Source: Treponema sp. UBA4232
GTDB lineage: Bacteria > Spirochaetota > Spirochaetia > Treponematales > Treponemataceae
Assembly (NCBI GenBank): GCA_002396325.1
Contig: DGXM01000209.1
Coordinates: 1 to 11,746 of the forward strand
DNA: 11,746 nucleotides
Reading direction: 5' to 3'
The translations under genes were made by a program, and so were the position numbers. A model generated the notes under the pieces. The model was given only the letters and a program-made list of their open reading frames with translations. It made no database searches and was not told where the DNA came from. Of the stretch, positions 1-5,922 are shown in pieces; the stretch's first letter is position 1, and every line of letters starts with the position of its first letter.

Positions 1-65
1 CGGCATTTTTCGCAACCGGGGATTGGTTTTCATTTTTTACGGAAGTTCCACTGCGGCTTAGTCTG

Positions 66-94
66 TTGAAGATGCAGGACTTGTGTGTTATAAT
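66..94 (+). promoter_or_regulatory. Sigma-70-type promoter upstream of rubredoxin
   Basis: A TTGAAG hexamer at 66-71 is followed after 17 bases by a perfect TATAAT at 89-94, with TG at 86-87 one base upstream of it (extended -10). The predicted transcript start is near 101, which leaves only about 11 bases before the rubredoxin ATG, just enough for its AAGGTGG ribosome binding site at 101-107. It probably drives the rubredoxin, methyltransferase and outer-membrane protein genes together. The call comes from motif match and spacing only. Confidence 0.6.
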
Positions 95-111
95 TTGGTA
101 AAGGTGGTTTT

Positions 112-297
112 ATGGTACACGAATGTAAAATTTGCGGATATGTTTATGACGAGGTTAAGGGAGATCCCAAGGGAAATATTCCTGTTTCACCGGGGACTCC
201 GTTTGAGCAGATTTCTCCCGAGTGGCATTGTCCTATTTGCGATGCCGCAAAGGATTACAGTTTTGTGGAAAAGGCATCCCCTTCTTTTCCGCAGTGA
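112..297 (+). CDS. Rubredoxin
   Basis: This encodes a 61-residue iron protein that carries single electrons in the cytoplasm; in anaerobes rubredoxins often supply rubrerythrin, superoxide reductase or flavoproteins that detoxify oxygen. The family signature is complete: the iron ligands are C5-x-x-C8 followed by GYVYD, and C40-P-x-C43 preceded by the usual aromatic residue W38. The spacing between the two cysteine pairs is that of classical rubredoxins of about 52-54 residues. The C-terminus extends a few residues past the fold (about 50-61, ending SPSFPQ) and is probably disordered. The start is set by AAGGTGG at 101-107 and by MVHECKICGY placing the first ligand at the usual position. The stop lies 11 bases before the methyltransferase start, so the two are probably cotranscribed. 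No partner oxidoreductase is visible in the window. Confidence 0.95.
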   Translation: MVHECKICGYVYDEVKGDPKGNIPVSPGTPFEQISPEWHCPICDAAKDYSFVEKASPSFPQ

Positions 298-308
298 GGT
301 TTCCGCAT

Positions 309-1052
309 ATGGAGTGGTTTGAAGACGAGGCTTTCTGGTTGAATTACGGTCCCATTATGTTTGACGAATCTCATTGGGCAGAAGCCAGAGGGATTGCTGA
401 AAGTGTCTGTTCGATTGCTGATTTGAAAAAGGGAAATGCCGTGCTCGATGCCTGTTGCGGTCCGGGACGTATTTCCGTGGAACTTGCGCTTTGCGGTATG
501 GATGTGACGGGTGTGGACATAACCCAGGCGTATCTGGATGCCGCCGCTGAGACGGCCGCTGACGAGGGTGTCCGTCTTAATCTCCTGAATGAAGATATGA
601 GGACTTTTTCAGCGGGGGAGAAACGTTTTGACGCAGCCGTAAACATTTACAATTCGTTCGGTTATTGCTCCACCGTGGATGACGATATGGAGATTCTACA
701 CAGGATTTACGAGTCTTTGAAAGACGGAGGAACCTTTGTGCTTGAGTGCATCAGCCGTGAGACAGCTGTGAGGTGGTTTACCGAAGGCGAGTGGTTTGAA
801 CGTGCCGGAATGACCGTGCTGACTCAATTTTCGGTTGCTGGCGCATGGGAAGGCCTTGTTTCAAGGTGGATTCTTATAGATGAAAATGGAGTGCGGAGGG
901 AGCACGAGTTTGTTCAAAGACTCTATTCTGCCGCGGATTTGAGGGACCGTCTGCTTGAAATGGGTTTTTCGGATGTAGGTGTGTACGGAGGATTTGACCT
1001 TTCACCGTATGACTACAACGCCAAAACAATGGTGCTGGTGGCAGGAAAATAG
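309..1052 (+). CDS. Class I SAM-dependent methyltransferase
   Basis: This encodes a 247-residue cytoplasmic protein with a Rossmann-type SAM-binding domain. Motif I is AVLDACCGPGRISVELA (residues 44-60), with the glycine-rich loop that holds SAM. The post-I acidic residue is D70 in VTGVDIT, which would bind the ribose hydroxyls. A motif II-like acidic loop (LNEDMRTF, about 93-100) and the FDAAVNIYNSFGYC segment (107-120) follow as in this fold. The form resembles the broad methyltransferase 11/25-type families found in many bacteria; the acceptor substrate cannot be read from the sequence. I chose ATG 309 because GAGG at 296-299 sits at good spacing and the Met is followed by a plausible N-terminus (MEWFEDEAFW). 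The frame is open further upstream to an ATG at 222, but that would overlap most of rubredoxin and lacks a ribosome site. It is probably in one operon with rubredoxin (11-base gap) and the next gene (23-base gap). Confidence 0.88.
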   Translation: MEWFEDEAFWLNYGPIMFDESHWAEARGIAESVCSIADLKKGNAVLDACCGPGRISVELALCGMDVTGVDITQAYLDAAAETAADEGVRLNLLNEDMRTFSAGEKRFDAAVNIYNSFGYCSTVDDDMEILHRIYESLKDGGTFVLECISRETAVRWFTEGEWFERAGMTVLTQFSVAGAWEGLVSRWILIDENGVRREHEFVQRLYSAADLRDRLLEMGFSDVGVYGGFDLSPYDYNAKTMVLVAGK

Positions 1053-1075
1053 ACTGGCTTCCCGGGAGGTGGCTT

Positions 1076-2026
1076 ATGAAAAAGAAATTATTGGTGATGG
1101 TTTTATCCTTGGCTTTCGCTTTTTGGAAATTGTCTGCGTCTGCAAATGTTTTTGCCCCGTCTTCTGTTTTGTTTCCTCCTGCTTCAGCGGCTTCCACCAG
1201 TGTGAGTCTTAGCGAATCATCTTCCGTGACTGCTTTCAATATGCTGCCTTTTTCGCTTTTTTCTCCGGCGTCTTTTGGCGTTGCATTCAAAAATCCTTCG
1301 TCTTCCCGAAATTCCGTGAATGTGGTTCCCTATTCAACTTCAATGGCATCACTCTTCTGGGATTTGATTTTCGACGGACTTTCCGCTCTCTGGTGGATAA
1401 ACAATATCGTGTTGAATTTTGACAGTTACCCCTATGCGCACGGTAAGTATCTGATTTTCCCGTATTCGGATTCATCGGCTGCCCCGGCTTTCGATGACTC
1501 TGTTTCATCCTTGTATTCAGGAAAATTCTATAGATTCGCATTGGACACATCTTTCCTTTGTTTCCCCGGAGAAAATGCCGGTAACATAACCCGCTTCGAA
1601 GGACTTATATGGAAATTTTTCGGCCCGGTGGTTGAGCTTTATTCGGAATTCCCCGAAGAGGGTGAAAAACAGATGAACCTGCGTCTCGGAGGTCAGTTTG
1701 CATTGATTCAGACAAATCCTGCGAGCGTTTTCTTCAACATTCAGTGGTCCCACGATTTCTTCGGCGGTGAAGGCGAAAGAAACGGTCTTGTGCTGGGATT
1801 TATCGTGCGGTCATATCCGGTAAAGCCGGTTCTGCTTGAGTGGCGCGGTGCCTGGATTATTCATAATACCGTAATGTTTGAATCCCATCTGGAACTTGGT
1901 GGAATGGTCTGGGGACCGGTGGAAATTTTTGCCGCATGGGATTTCAGGGGTTATTACAAACGGTCGGGAAAATCAATTTCCGAACGCAAAAATGGTTTCG
2001 ATGTGGGCCTCCGATATCATTTTTGA
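1076..2026 (+). CDS. Secreted protein, probable outer-membrane beta-barrel
   Basis: This encodes a 316-residue protein not assignable to a named family. It starts with a clear Sec signal peptide: KKK at residues 2-4, a hydrophobic core (LLVMVLSLAFAF) and a likely cut after SASA near residue 23. A serine-rich low-complexity stretch (about 24-60) comes next. The remainder alternates polar and hydrophobic residues with many aromatics, and ends GFDVGLRYHF. A C-terminal Phe preceded by alternating residues is the usual assembly signal of outer-membrane barrel proteins. Strand-like repeats such as MNLRLGGQFALI and LVLGFIVRSYPVKP support a barrel. A strong ribosome site GGGAGGTGG (1064-1072) precedes the ATG. 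The gene follows the methyltransferase by 23 bases, so cotranscription is likely, but no functional link to it is evident. No hairpin terminator follows. A periplasmic beta-rich protein is an alternative. Confidence 0.7.
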   Translation: MKKKLLVMVLSLAFAFWKLSASANVFAPSSVLFPPASAASTSVSLSESSSVTAFNMLPFSLFSPASFGVAFKNPSSSRNSVNVVPYSTSMASLFWDLIFDGLSALWWINNIVLNFDSYPYAHGKYLIFPYSDSSAAPAFDDSVSSLYSGKFYRFALDTSFLCFPGENAGNITRFEGLIWKFFGPVVELYSEFPEEGEKQMNLRLGGQFALIQTNPASVFFNIQWSHDFFGGEGERNGLVLGFIVRSYPVKPVLLEWRGAWIIHNTVMFESHLELGGMVWGPVEIFAAWDFRGYYKRSGKSISERKNGFDVGLRYHF

Positions 2027-2076
2027 TTTTCAAGCACTTGAGGAATAATTTGTAAAATTTTATGAGGTAGGACCAA

Positions 2077-2391
2077 ATGACTAAAAAAATAGTATCAATT
2101 TTTATAGCAATATTGTTTAGCACAAAATTTTTTTGGGGAGTAAAACCTATTGAAGAATCTAAAATCGAAAGAATGAGAAAAATCAAAAAGGGAACTACAT
2201 ATACAGAAATAGTTTCACTTTTTGGAGAACCTGATGAAGAATTAGGGAGTGGTTTGGTAATTGTTGGATATAATTTCCCTGAATCACAAATTGTATTACA
2301 TTTTTTTACAGGTGAATCACTTCAAGGTTTATGGGAAATTAAGAAAAATGGTGAAAAGATTATTTATATTCCCTTACAACTGGATGAATAA
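2077..2391 (+). CDS. Small secreted protein with BamE/SmpA-like motif
   Basis: This encodes a 104-residue protein with an N-terminal signal peptide or membrane anchor (KK then SIFIAILFSTKFFWG, about residues 3-21) and no lipobox cysteine. The mature part contains a pattern typical of SmpA/OmlA/BamE-like domains: a helix beginning KIKKGTTYTEIVSLFGEP (about 36-53), where Gly-Thr-Thr then LFGEP matches the usual 'G-M-T-x-x-E-V-x-x-L-L-G-x-P' form. Two short beta strands (LVIVGYNF, QIVLHFF) and a third (KIIYIPL) follow. The real BamE is an outer-membrane lipoprotein of the barrel assembly machine, but this protein lacks the lipid anchor, so a stand-alone domain of unknown role is more likely. Ribosome site GAGGTAGG at 2064-2071. 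Base composition is much more AT-rich than the three genes upstream, which suggests separate origin or relaxed selection. Confidence 0.65.
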   Translation: MTKKIVSIFIAILFSTKFFWGVKPIEESKIERMRKIKKGTTYTEIVSLFGEPDEELGSGLVIVGYNFPESQIVLHFFTGESLQGLWEIKKNGEKIIYIPLQLDE

Positions 2392-2427
2392 TTAATTCAA
2401 TTCCACTGTTTAATTTGTATGGACTGA

Positions 2428-2595
2428 AGCATCGGAAGTTCTGCGAGAAAAAATTCAAGTACAGCCGTTTGTATGATTTCGCTGGCATTGCCGGCGACTC
2501 TTCAAGGCAAACAAACCGGTATGCTATATGTACCACACACGGTTGACGAAAAATATCTGGAGAATCTCAACCGATTGCTTGACAATAAAAATTAA
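2428..2595 (+). pseudogene. Possible C-terminal gene remnant
   Basis: The frame is open from just after a TGA at 2425-2427 to TAA at 2593-2595. The second half reads like a genuine protein end (GKQTGMLYVPHTVDEKYLEN, then LNRLLDNKN), with a charged amphipathic helix before the stop. There is no start codon with a ribosome binding site: ATG 2473 and ATG 2521 both lack one. A neighbouring frame just upstream (TEASEVLREKIQVQPF, about 2423-2470) also looks coding-like, which would fit a frameshift in an older gene. I do not recognise a family. It could also be chance. Confidence 0.3.
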
Positions 2596-2614
2596 AAGGT
2601 ATATAGAGGAAGAA

Positions 2615-2719
2615 ATGAGCGACAGAGAAACGGAACATGCACATCAGAAAATCCTCATCTCCCTGCTCGTAACCACATCAGAGTTGAGCACACGACAGGG
2701 CTTCATTGCTGAACTGTAG
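2615..2719 (+). CDS. Possible 34-residue small ORF or broken gene start
   Basis: ATG 2615 follows GAGGA at 2606-2610 at a short but usable distance. It begins 19 bases after the preceding remnant's stop. The product is a charged N-terminus (MSDRETEHAHQK) followed by a hydrophobic helix (ILISLLVTT) and SELSTRQGFIAEL. The stop at 2717-2719 is followed directly, one frame over, by coding-like sequence from 2713. The short ORF could therefore be the first part of a gene broken by a frameshift. No family recognised. Confidence 0.3.
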   Translation: MSDRETEHAHQKILISLLVTTSELSTRQGFIAEL

Positions 2720-2808
2720 AGGATGCTGCAAAAGATTGGGCTAAGACTTATTACAGAAAAGACAGTTATATACAATATAATCCAGCTCTTTTTTTGCTGT
2801 TTAATTAA
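2713..2808 (+). pseudogene. Possible frame-shifted continuation fragment
   Basis: In the frame next to the 34-residue ORF, the sequence reads TVEDAAKDWAKTYYRKDSYI, then QYNPALFLLFN and a TAA at 2806-2808. The first 24 residues have the composition of a soluble bacterial protein. It has no start codon of its own and overlaps the end of the preceding ORF by seven bases. A one-base indel near 2713 would join the two into a protein of about 64 residues. This is speculative. The stretch also includes the -10-like TATAAT at 2776-2781. Confidence 0.25.
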
Positions 2809-2821
2809 CAGGAGTTGAAAA

Positions 2822-3910
2822 ATGAAAAAAATAGATTTCCAAAGACATAAAAATAAACTTATATTTATTTGCATTATCCTATTGATTTTTCTAGGTATCT
2901 TTAGTCTATGCAAGATCAATATAACATGGCAACAAAATAAAGAAAATTCACTAATACACAAGTCTGAATTCTATAAGTTGATGTATAAAGTAAATGATTT
3001 TGATTTTATTAAGACTGCCGAAAGAGAATTAGAAAACATTGATGATTATATAGAACGCTATAAGGAAGACTTTCCATTTTATTTTTTTATAAAAATCCAG
3101 CGAGACTGCTTAAATGGAGAAATTCAAAAAAAAGTTTATCGTTTGTTACTTGAAGAAGATTTGATAAATGATAAAACAGATTATGATGAATATATAGAAA
3201 CACATCCAGAAAGCCTTTCCAGCCTTACAGAAAAAGGAAAAATGGTTGGATATAAAGAAATCGATTACATAAATTTATTCAGACAGTATTGTATCGACTG
3301 GGATTCATTTAATGAATATCTTAATTTTTGCGAAAAGTATTCCATAACACCTATAACAGAAATTACAGAATATGATAAACAAAAGAATAATTCGAATGCT
3401 CAGAATTATTTCCCAAAAGGAGTATTAAGCCATTTTCAAAATGAATTTCTATCAAGTTTTCTTGATTATTTCGACCCGGTCAGTATTGTGTCTATGAAAA
3501 AGGGGCAAAATGAAATCAGATTTTCTTGCATTGATTCAGGAATGATGAAAGAATCATATTCGTATGTCATTAAAGTCAACTGGACAAGGTTTTCAAGAAG
3601 CATGGAAGTGATAGTGGAAGACAGTCCGGCCAGACATGAAAAAATTGAAATTAGTAAATCGGAGTTGGATGAACTGATTGATTTGCTTGCTGAATGTGAT
3701 TTTTACAATCAGAAAATAAGCAACGATATAAAAGCCTTCGACGCTAATGAATATATTTGTGAAGTAAATATCAATGGGAAATATAAGGTTGTCTCACGTT
3801 GTGACTATGCCATGGAACCTTTTATGTATAAAATACAGAATTTTCTGGTTAAAAAAACAGGTGGTGCTCCTAATCACGGTAAAAGGGGCTGGCAGTTTTT
3901 ACATGATTAA
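2822..3910 (+). CDS. Membrane-anchored protein of unknown function
   Basis: This encodes a 362-residue protein of no recognised family. A single hydrophobic segment (LIFICIILLIFLGIFSLCKI, about residues 13-32) follows a basic N-terminus (MKKIDFQRHKNK). This makes a signal anchor with the rest of the protein probably outside the cytoplasm. The middle region (about 45-215) is rich in charged and aromatic residues and probably helical. The last third (about 225-345) looks like an alpha/beta domain: a strand-rich section with NEIRFSCID and SYVIKVNWT, then a helix SKSELDELIDLLAECDFYNQ, and strands YICEVNINGKYKVVSRC. The final stretch KKTGGAPNHGKRGWQFLHD looks less ordered. AGGAG at 2810-2814, seven bases before the ATG, fixes the start. 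It is strongly AT-rich compared with the MATE and sugar genes, which suggests accessory DNA. It stands alone, with no partner gene close behind. Confidence 0.75.
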   Translation: MKKIDFQRHKNKLIFICIILLIFLGIFSLCKINITWQQNKENSLIHKSEFYKLMYKVNDFDFIKTAERELENIDDYIERYKEDFPFYFFIKIQRDCLNGEIQKKVYRLLLEEDLINDKTDYDEYIETHPESLSSLTEKGKMVGYKEIDYINLFRQYCIDWDSFNEYLNFCEKYSITPITEITEYDKQKNNSNAQNYFPKGVLSHFQNEFLSSFLDYFDPVSIVSMKKGQNEIRFSCIDSGMMKESYSYVIKVNWTRFSRSMEVIVEDSPARHEKIEISKSELDELIDLLAECDFYNQKISNDIKAFDANEYICEVNINGKYKVVSRCDYAMEPFMYKIQNFLVKKTGGAPNHGKRGWQFLHD

Positions 3911-4138
3911 ACTTATACTTTGGTAATAAAATAAAAATGATTTACGGAAGAATTCAAAAAGCAATATGTCTCCATCTACTTGTGCTCATAATCCACCCAT
4001 TCCGCCAAATTCCCCCTGCAGCTCCCACAAATGGAGATTTGTGAGGCTTGCTATGGGAAACATCTGCCTGTCATGATTTGTTTCTCACCTTCCCTTGAAT
4101 GATTCCCGGAATAGTGCTAGACTTCCAACGGTGATTAA
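3911..4138. other. Intergenic gap with a small hairpin
   Basis: This 228-base gap separates the AT-rich unknown gene from the MATE gene. Its composition shifts from AT-rich to mixed at about 3960, marking the right edge of the AT-rich block. CACAAAT (4026-4032) and ATTTGTG (4037-4043) form a seven-pair hairpin with a four-base loop, but no T-run follows, so I do not call it a terminator. No coding piece is convincing. Confidence 0.4.
4095..4123 (+). promoter_or_regulatory. Candidate promoter for the MATE gene
   Basis: TTGAAT at 4095-4100 and TAGACT at 4118-4123 are separated by 17 bases, with TG at 4115-4116 making an extended -10. Each hexamer matches the consensus at four of six positions. 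Transcription would start near 4130, only about nine bases before the MATE ATG, leaving room for no more than a weak GGTG ribosome signal at 4130-4133. This is a tentative call. Confidence 0.35.
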
Positions 4139-5464
4139 ATGAAACTCAAAGGCTTTTATTCTTCTCTTGTTGCCATTGCCATCCCTGTTTCCCTTCAGAA
4201 CCTTCTTGCAAACTTTGTGAACATGCTGGACACGGTCATGATCGGTCGTCTGGGCGGTACGGAAATTGCGGCGGTAGGGCTTGGAAACCAGATATTCTTC
4301 ATCCTCAATATGGTGCTGTTTGGCATCGCTTCCGGCGGCGGCGTTTTCATATCCCAGTTCTGGGGGAAGAATGACCTTAAGGGAATAAGAAGGTCGCTCG
4401 GAATCATACTCTGCCTTTCCGTGGTCGTCTCGTTCATCTTCACCCTGCTTTCACTTTTGATTCCCCATCAGCTCATAAGCCTTTTTTCTCCCGATCCTGC
4501 CGTAATTCAAGTCGGCGGCGATTACCTAAGGATTGTCTGCCTGAGCTACGTCATTACCGCGGTAAACTTTTCATTTACCCTGGCGTTCCGCTGTACGGAG
4601 AGGGTGAAGCTTCCACTGGTGTGCACCTCTGTTTCCCTCTTTACAAACGCCGGCTCAAACTACCTTTTGATTTTTGTTGCGGGCTGGGGAGTAAAGGGAG
4701 CCGCACTCGCCACCGTTTTCTCCCGCATCGTTGAATTCCTGATTCTGATTATATGGTCCTACAGCCACAATTATGAGACCTGCGGAAAGTTGAGGGAGAT
4801 GCTTTCCCTAAAGCTTGAGTCATTTGCCAGATACTTCAAGATAGCCTTGCCCGTCATCATCAACGAAACCTTCTGGGGCCTGGGGATTTCTGTTCAGTCT
4901 TCGATTTTTGCCCATGCCGGAACAAACGCCATAACCGCTTTCCAGATAACGAATACGATAAGCCAGTTGACCTGGGTCTTCTGCATGGGATTCGGAAACG
5001 GAATCGGCGTCCTGATTGGAAAAAGAATCGGCGAAAGGAAGATGGAAGAAGCCCATGGGTATGCAATGCGTTCCATGTGGTTCATGCCCCTTGTCGGTGC
5101 CATAGTCGGAGTCCTGCTTCTGCCCCTTTCACAACTGCTGCCGTTTTTCTTCAAGGTCGAGCCGGATGTACTTCGGACCGCCACATACATGCTCCTGATT
5201 CTGATAGCCTTCTATCCCTTCAATTCCTTCTGCATGAACTGGGTTGTGGGAGTTTGCCGTGCCGGTGGAGATACGGTTTTTACCGCCGTGGTGGAGCTCT
5301 GCACCCTCTGGCTAGTGGCCATTCCCCTGGGATTCCTGGCATCAAGTGTACTGCATTTGAGCGCGGTGTGGATTTACGTCTTTGTCATGAGCGAGGGAAT
5401 CGTAAAGGCGGTCATAGGATTCATCCGTGTCGCAAGCGGCAAGTGGCTTCATGAAGTTACTTGA
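4139..5464 (+). CDS. MATE family efflux transporter
   Basis: This encodes a 441-residue inner-membrane protein of the multidrug and toxic compound extrusion family, which exports drugs or metabolites in exchange for Na+ or H+. Length and about 12 hydrophobic segments match the family. The protein is built of two homologous halves. The first carries the N-terminal family pattern AIPVSLQNLLANFVNMLDTV then MIGRLGGTEIAAVGLGNQ (about residues 14-51). The second begins near FKIALPVIINETFWGLGISV (about 232-251). The start follows from the close fit of MKLKGFYSSLVAIAIPVSLQ to other MATE N-termini, since the ribosome site is weak. It appears to be a single-gene unit. The substrate cannot be predicted, and no regulator gene is adjacent. 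Base composition matches the sugar locus rather than the AT-rich block upstream. Confidence 0.93.
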   Translation: MKLKGFYSSLVAIAIPVSLQNLLANFVNMLDTVMIGRLGGTEIAAVGLGNQIFFILNMVLFGIASGGGVFISQFWGKNDLKGIRRSLGIILCLSVVVSFIFTLLSLLIPHQLISLFSPDPAVIQVGGDYLRIVCLSYVITAVNFSFTLAFRCTERVKLPLVCTSVSLFTNAGSNYLLIFVAGWGVKGAALATVFSRIVEFLILIIWSYSHNYETCGKLREMLSLKLESFARYFKIALPVIINETFWGLGISVQSSIFAHAGTNAITAFQITNTISQLTWVFCMGFGNGIGVLIGKRIGERKMEEAHGYAMRSMWFMPLVGAIVGVLLLPLSQLLPFFFKVEPDVLRTATYMLLILIAFYPFNSFCMNWVVGVCRAGGDTVFTAVVELCTLWLVAIPLGFLASSVLHLSAVWIYVFVMSEGIVKAVIGFIRVASGKWLHEVT

Positions 5465-5466
5465 AA

Positions 5467-5498
5467 AATGCAGAATCCTGTTGCACAATATCTGCATT
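5467..5498 (+). terminator. Possible terminator hairpin after the MATE gene
   Basis: AATGCAGA (5467-5474) pairs with TCTGCATT (5491-5498), an eight-pair stem with a 16-base loop, beginning two bases after the MATE stop. The following bases GTCTTATTAATT contain only a few Ts, so termination would be weak. Position supports the call and base content does not. Confidence 0.3.
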
Positions 5499-5514
5499 GT
5501 CTTATTAATTCCGC

Positions 5515-5615
5515 AAGTATTGTCATGCTGAACTTGTTTCAGCATCTACACTGGATATAGTGCATGGATTCCGAAACAAGTTCGGAATGACGTTATGCAA
5601 CGAACCTTTTGGTCA
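5515..5615. repeat. Double-hairpin interspersed repeat, copy 1
   Basis: This is the first of two about 101-base direct copies, 138 bases apart, differing at three positions (5548, 5605 and 5606). Each holds two hairpins. The first is ATGCTGAA-CTTGT-TTCAGCAT (5525-5545). The second is ATTCCGAA-ACAAG-TTCGGAAT (5568-5588). The loops are complementary, and the two hairpin units are imperfect inverted copies of each other. The general motif (GTCAT...GAACTTGTTTC...ATC) recurs in intergenic DNA of many bacterial genomes, from memory. The form resembles REP-doublet (REPIN) elements, which are moved by a transposase encoded elsewhere. No coding potential of its own. Confidence 0.85.
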
Positions 5616-5662
5616 GGGGCTGTTCAAAAAGTATTGTCAGGGGCCGCTCCAAAAGTATTGTC
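5615..5662. repeat. Tandem 24-base repeat between the two long copies
   Basis: Two adjacent units cover 5615-5638 and 5639-5662. They share AGGGGC, then a variable TGTTCA or CGCTCC, then AAAAGTATTGTC. The end of the second unit merges into the start of the second long copy, whose first bases (AAGTATTGTC) are the same as the unit's tail. The array therefore looks like the product of slippage or unequal exchange when the long element was duplicated. Confidence 0.75.
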
Positions 5663-5753
5663 ATGCTGAACTTGTTTCAGCATCTGCACTGGATATAGTG
5701 CATGGATTCCGAAACAAGTTCGGAATGACGTTATGCAACGAATTTTTTGGTCA
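5653..5753. repeat. Double-hairpin interspersed repeat, copy 2
   Basis: The second copy has the same two hairpins (5663-5683 and 5706-5726) and a G at 5686 where copy 1 has A. That change makes the middle segment GCACT-GGATAT-AGTGC self-complementary as well. Copy 2 continues into TTTTTTGGTCA where copy 1 has CCTTTTGGTCA. Right after it lies a protein-like frame with no start, so the element may have been inserted into, or next to, an older gene. Confidence 0.85.
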
Positions 5754-5863
5754 TCCACTATGTTGATTACAGCAAAAAAAATCCTTTGCTGAGAGAAATC
5801 GATGAAGAAAATAATATGCCTTCAGGGGAGGGGACTGTGAAATTATCTTGGCCGGATGTGTAA
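5747..5863 (+). pseudogene. Possible C-terminal gene fragment next to repeat
   Basis: The frame ending at TAA 5861-5863 reads HYVDYSKKNPLLREIDEENN, then MPSGEGTVKLSWPDV. This is a plausible soluble protein end with no recognised family. The frame enters from inside repeat copy 2 (open since 5729) and has no ATG with a ribosome site; a TTG at 5747 is the only upstream alternative and is unsupported. I read it as the tail of a gene whose front was lost, perhaps when the repeat arrived. A chance open frame is possible given its length of about 38 codons. Confidence 0.3.
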
Positions 5864-5922
5864 AAAACGGCAAATTCTATAAAAAAACACAAAAAAAAGC
5901 CGTAATTTCTTAAAAAAAATAT

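Larger units (their letters stand above)
2392..2821. other. 430-base stretch without an intact gene
   Basis: This lies between the small BamE-like gene and the 362-residue unknown gene. It contains only short open pieces in different frames on the + strand (listed separately), which look more like decayed coding DNA than regulatory sequence. No convincing RNA gene or strong terminator hairpin was seen. A good -10 box TATAAT at 2776-2781 has no acceptable -35 partner, so it is at most a partial promoter for the gene at 2822. Confidence 0.4.

Noticed and set aside
1..101. Possible C-terminus of an upstream gene in the first 100 bases
   Set aside because: All three + frames are open at the left edge (stops end at 61, 69 and 101), so the right one cannot be chosen. 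One of these would run through the rubredoxin promoter. No family match in so short a piece.
222..308. Upstream extension of the methyltransferase frame to ATG 222
   Set aside because: It would overlap rubredoxin for 76 bases, has no ribosome binding site, and gives a low-quality N-terminus. ATG 309 has GAGG at proper spacing.
874..1290. 138-codon open frame on the - strand
   Set aside because: It crosses the end of the methyltransferase and the signal-peptide region of the next gene on the + strand, both well supported. It has no ribosome site.
4026..4043. Seven-pair hairpin as terminator of the 362-residue gene
   Set aside because: It is 116 bases after the stop, AT-rich in the stem and not followed by Ts.
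4894..5190. Minus-strand open frames inside the MATE gene
   Set aside because: Low-complexity shadows of hydrophobic + strand codons, with no independent start signals.
5515..5753. Reading the two repeats as a CRISPR array
   Set aside because: There are only two copies, each about 101 bases with internal hairpins. The intervening DNA is itself repeated, and no cas gene is present.
5560..5766. 68-codon + frame covering the two repeats
   Set aside because: Its protein is simply the repeat translated twice (HGFRNKFGMTLCNE occurs in both copies). The sequence is explained by hairpins, and no ribosome site is present.
5866..5905. ACGGC...GCCGT inverted pair with A-rich loop as a terminator
   Set aside because: Only five pairs across a loop of more than 20 bases; the A-runs around it more likely serve the promoter as an upstream element.
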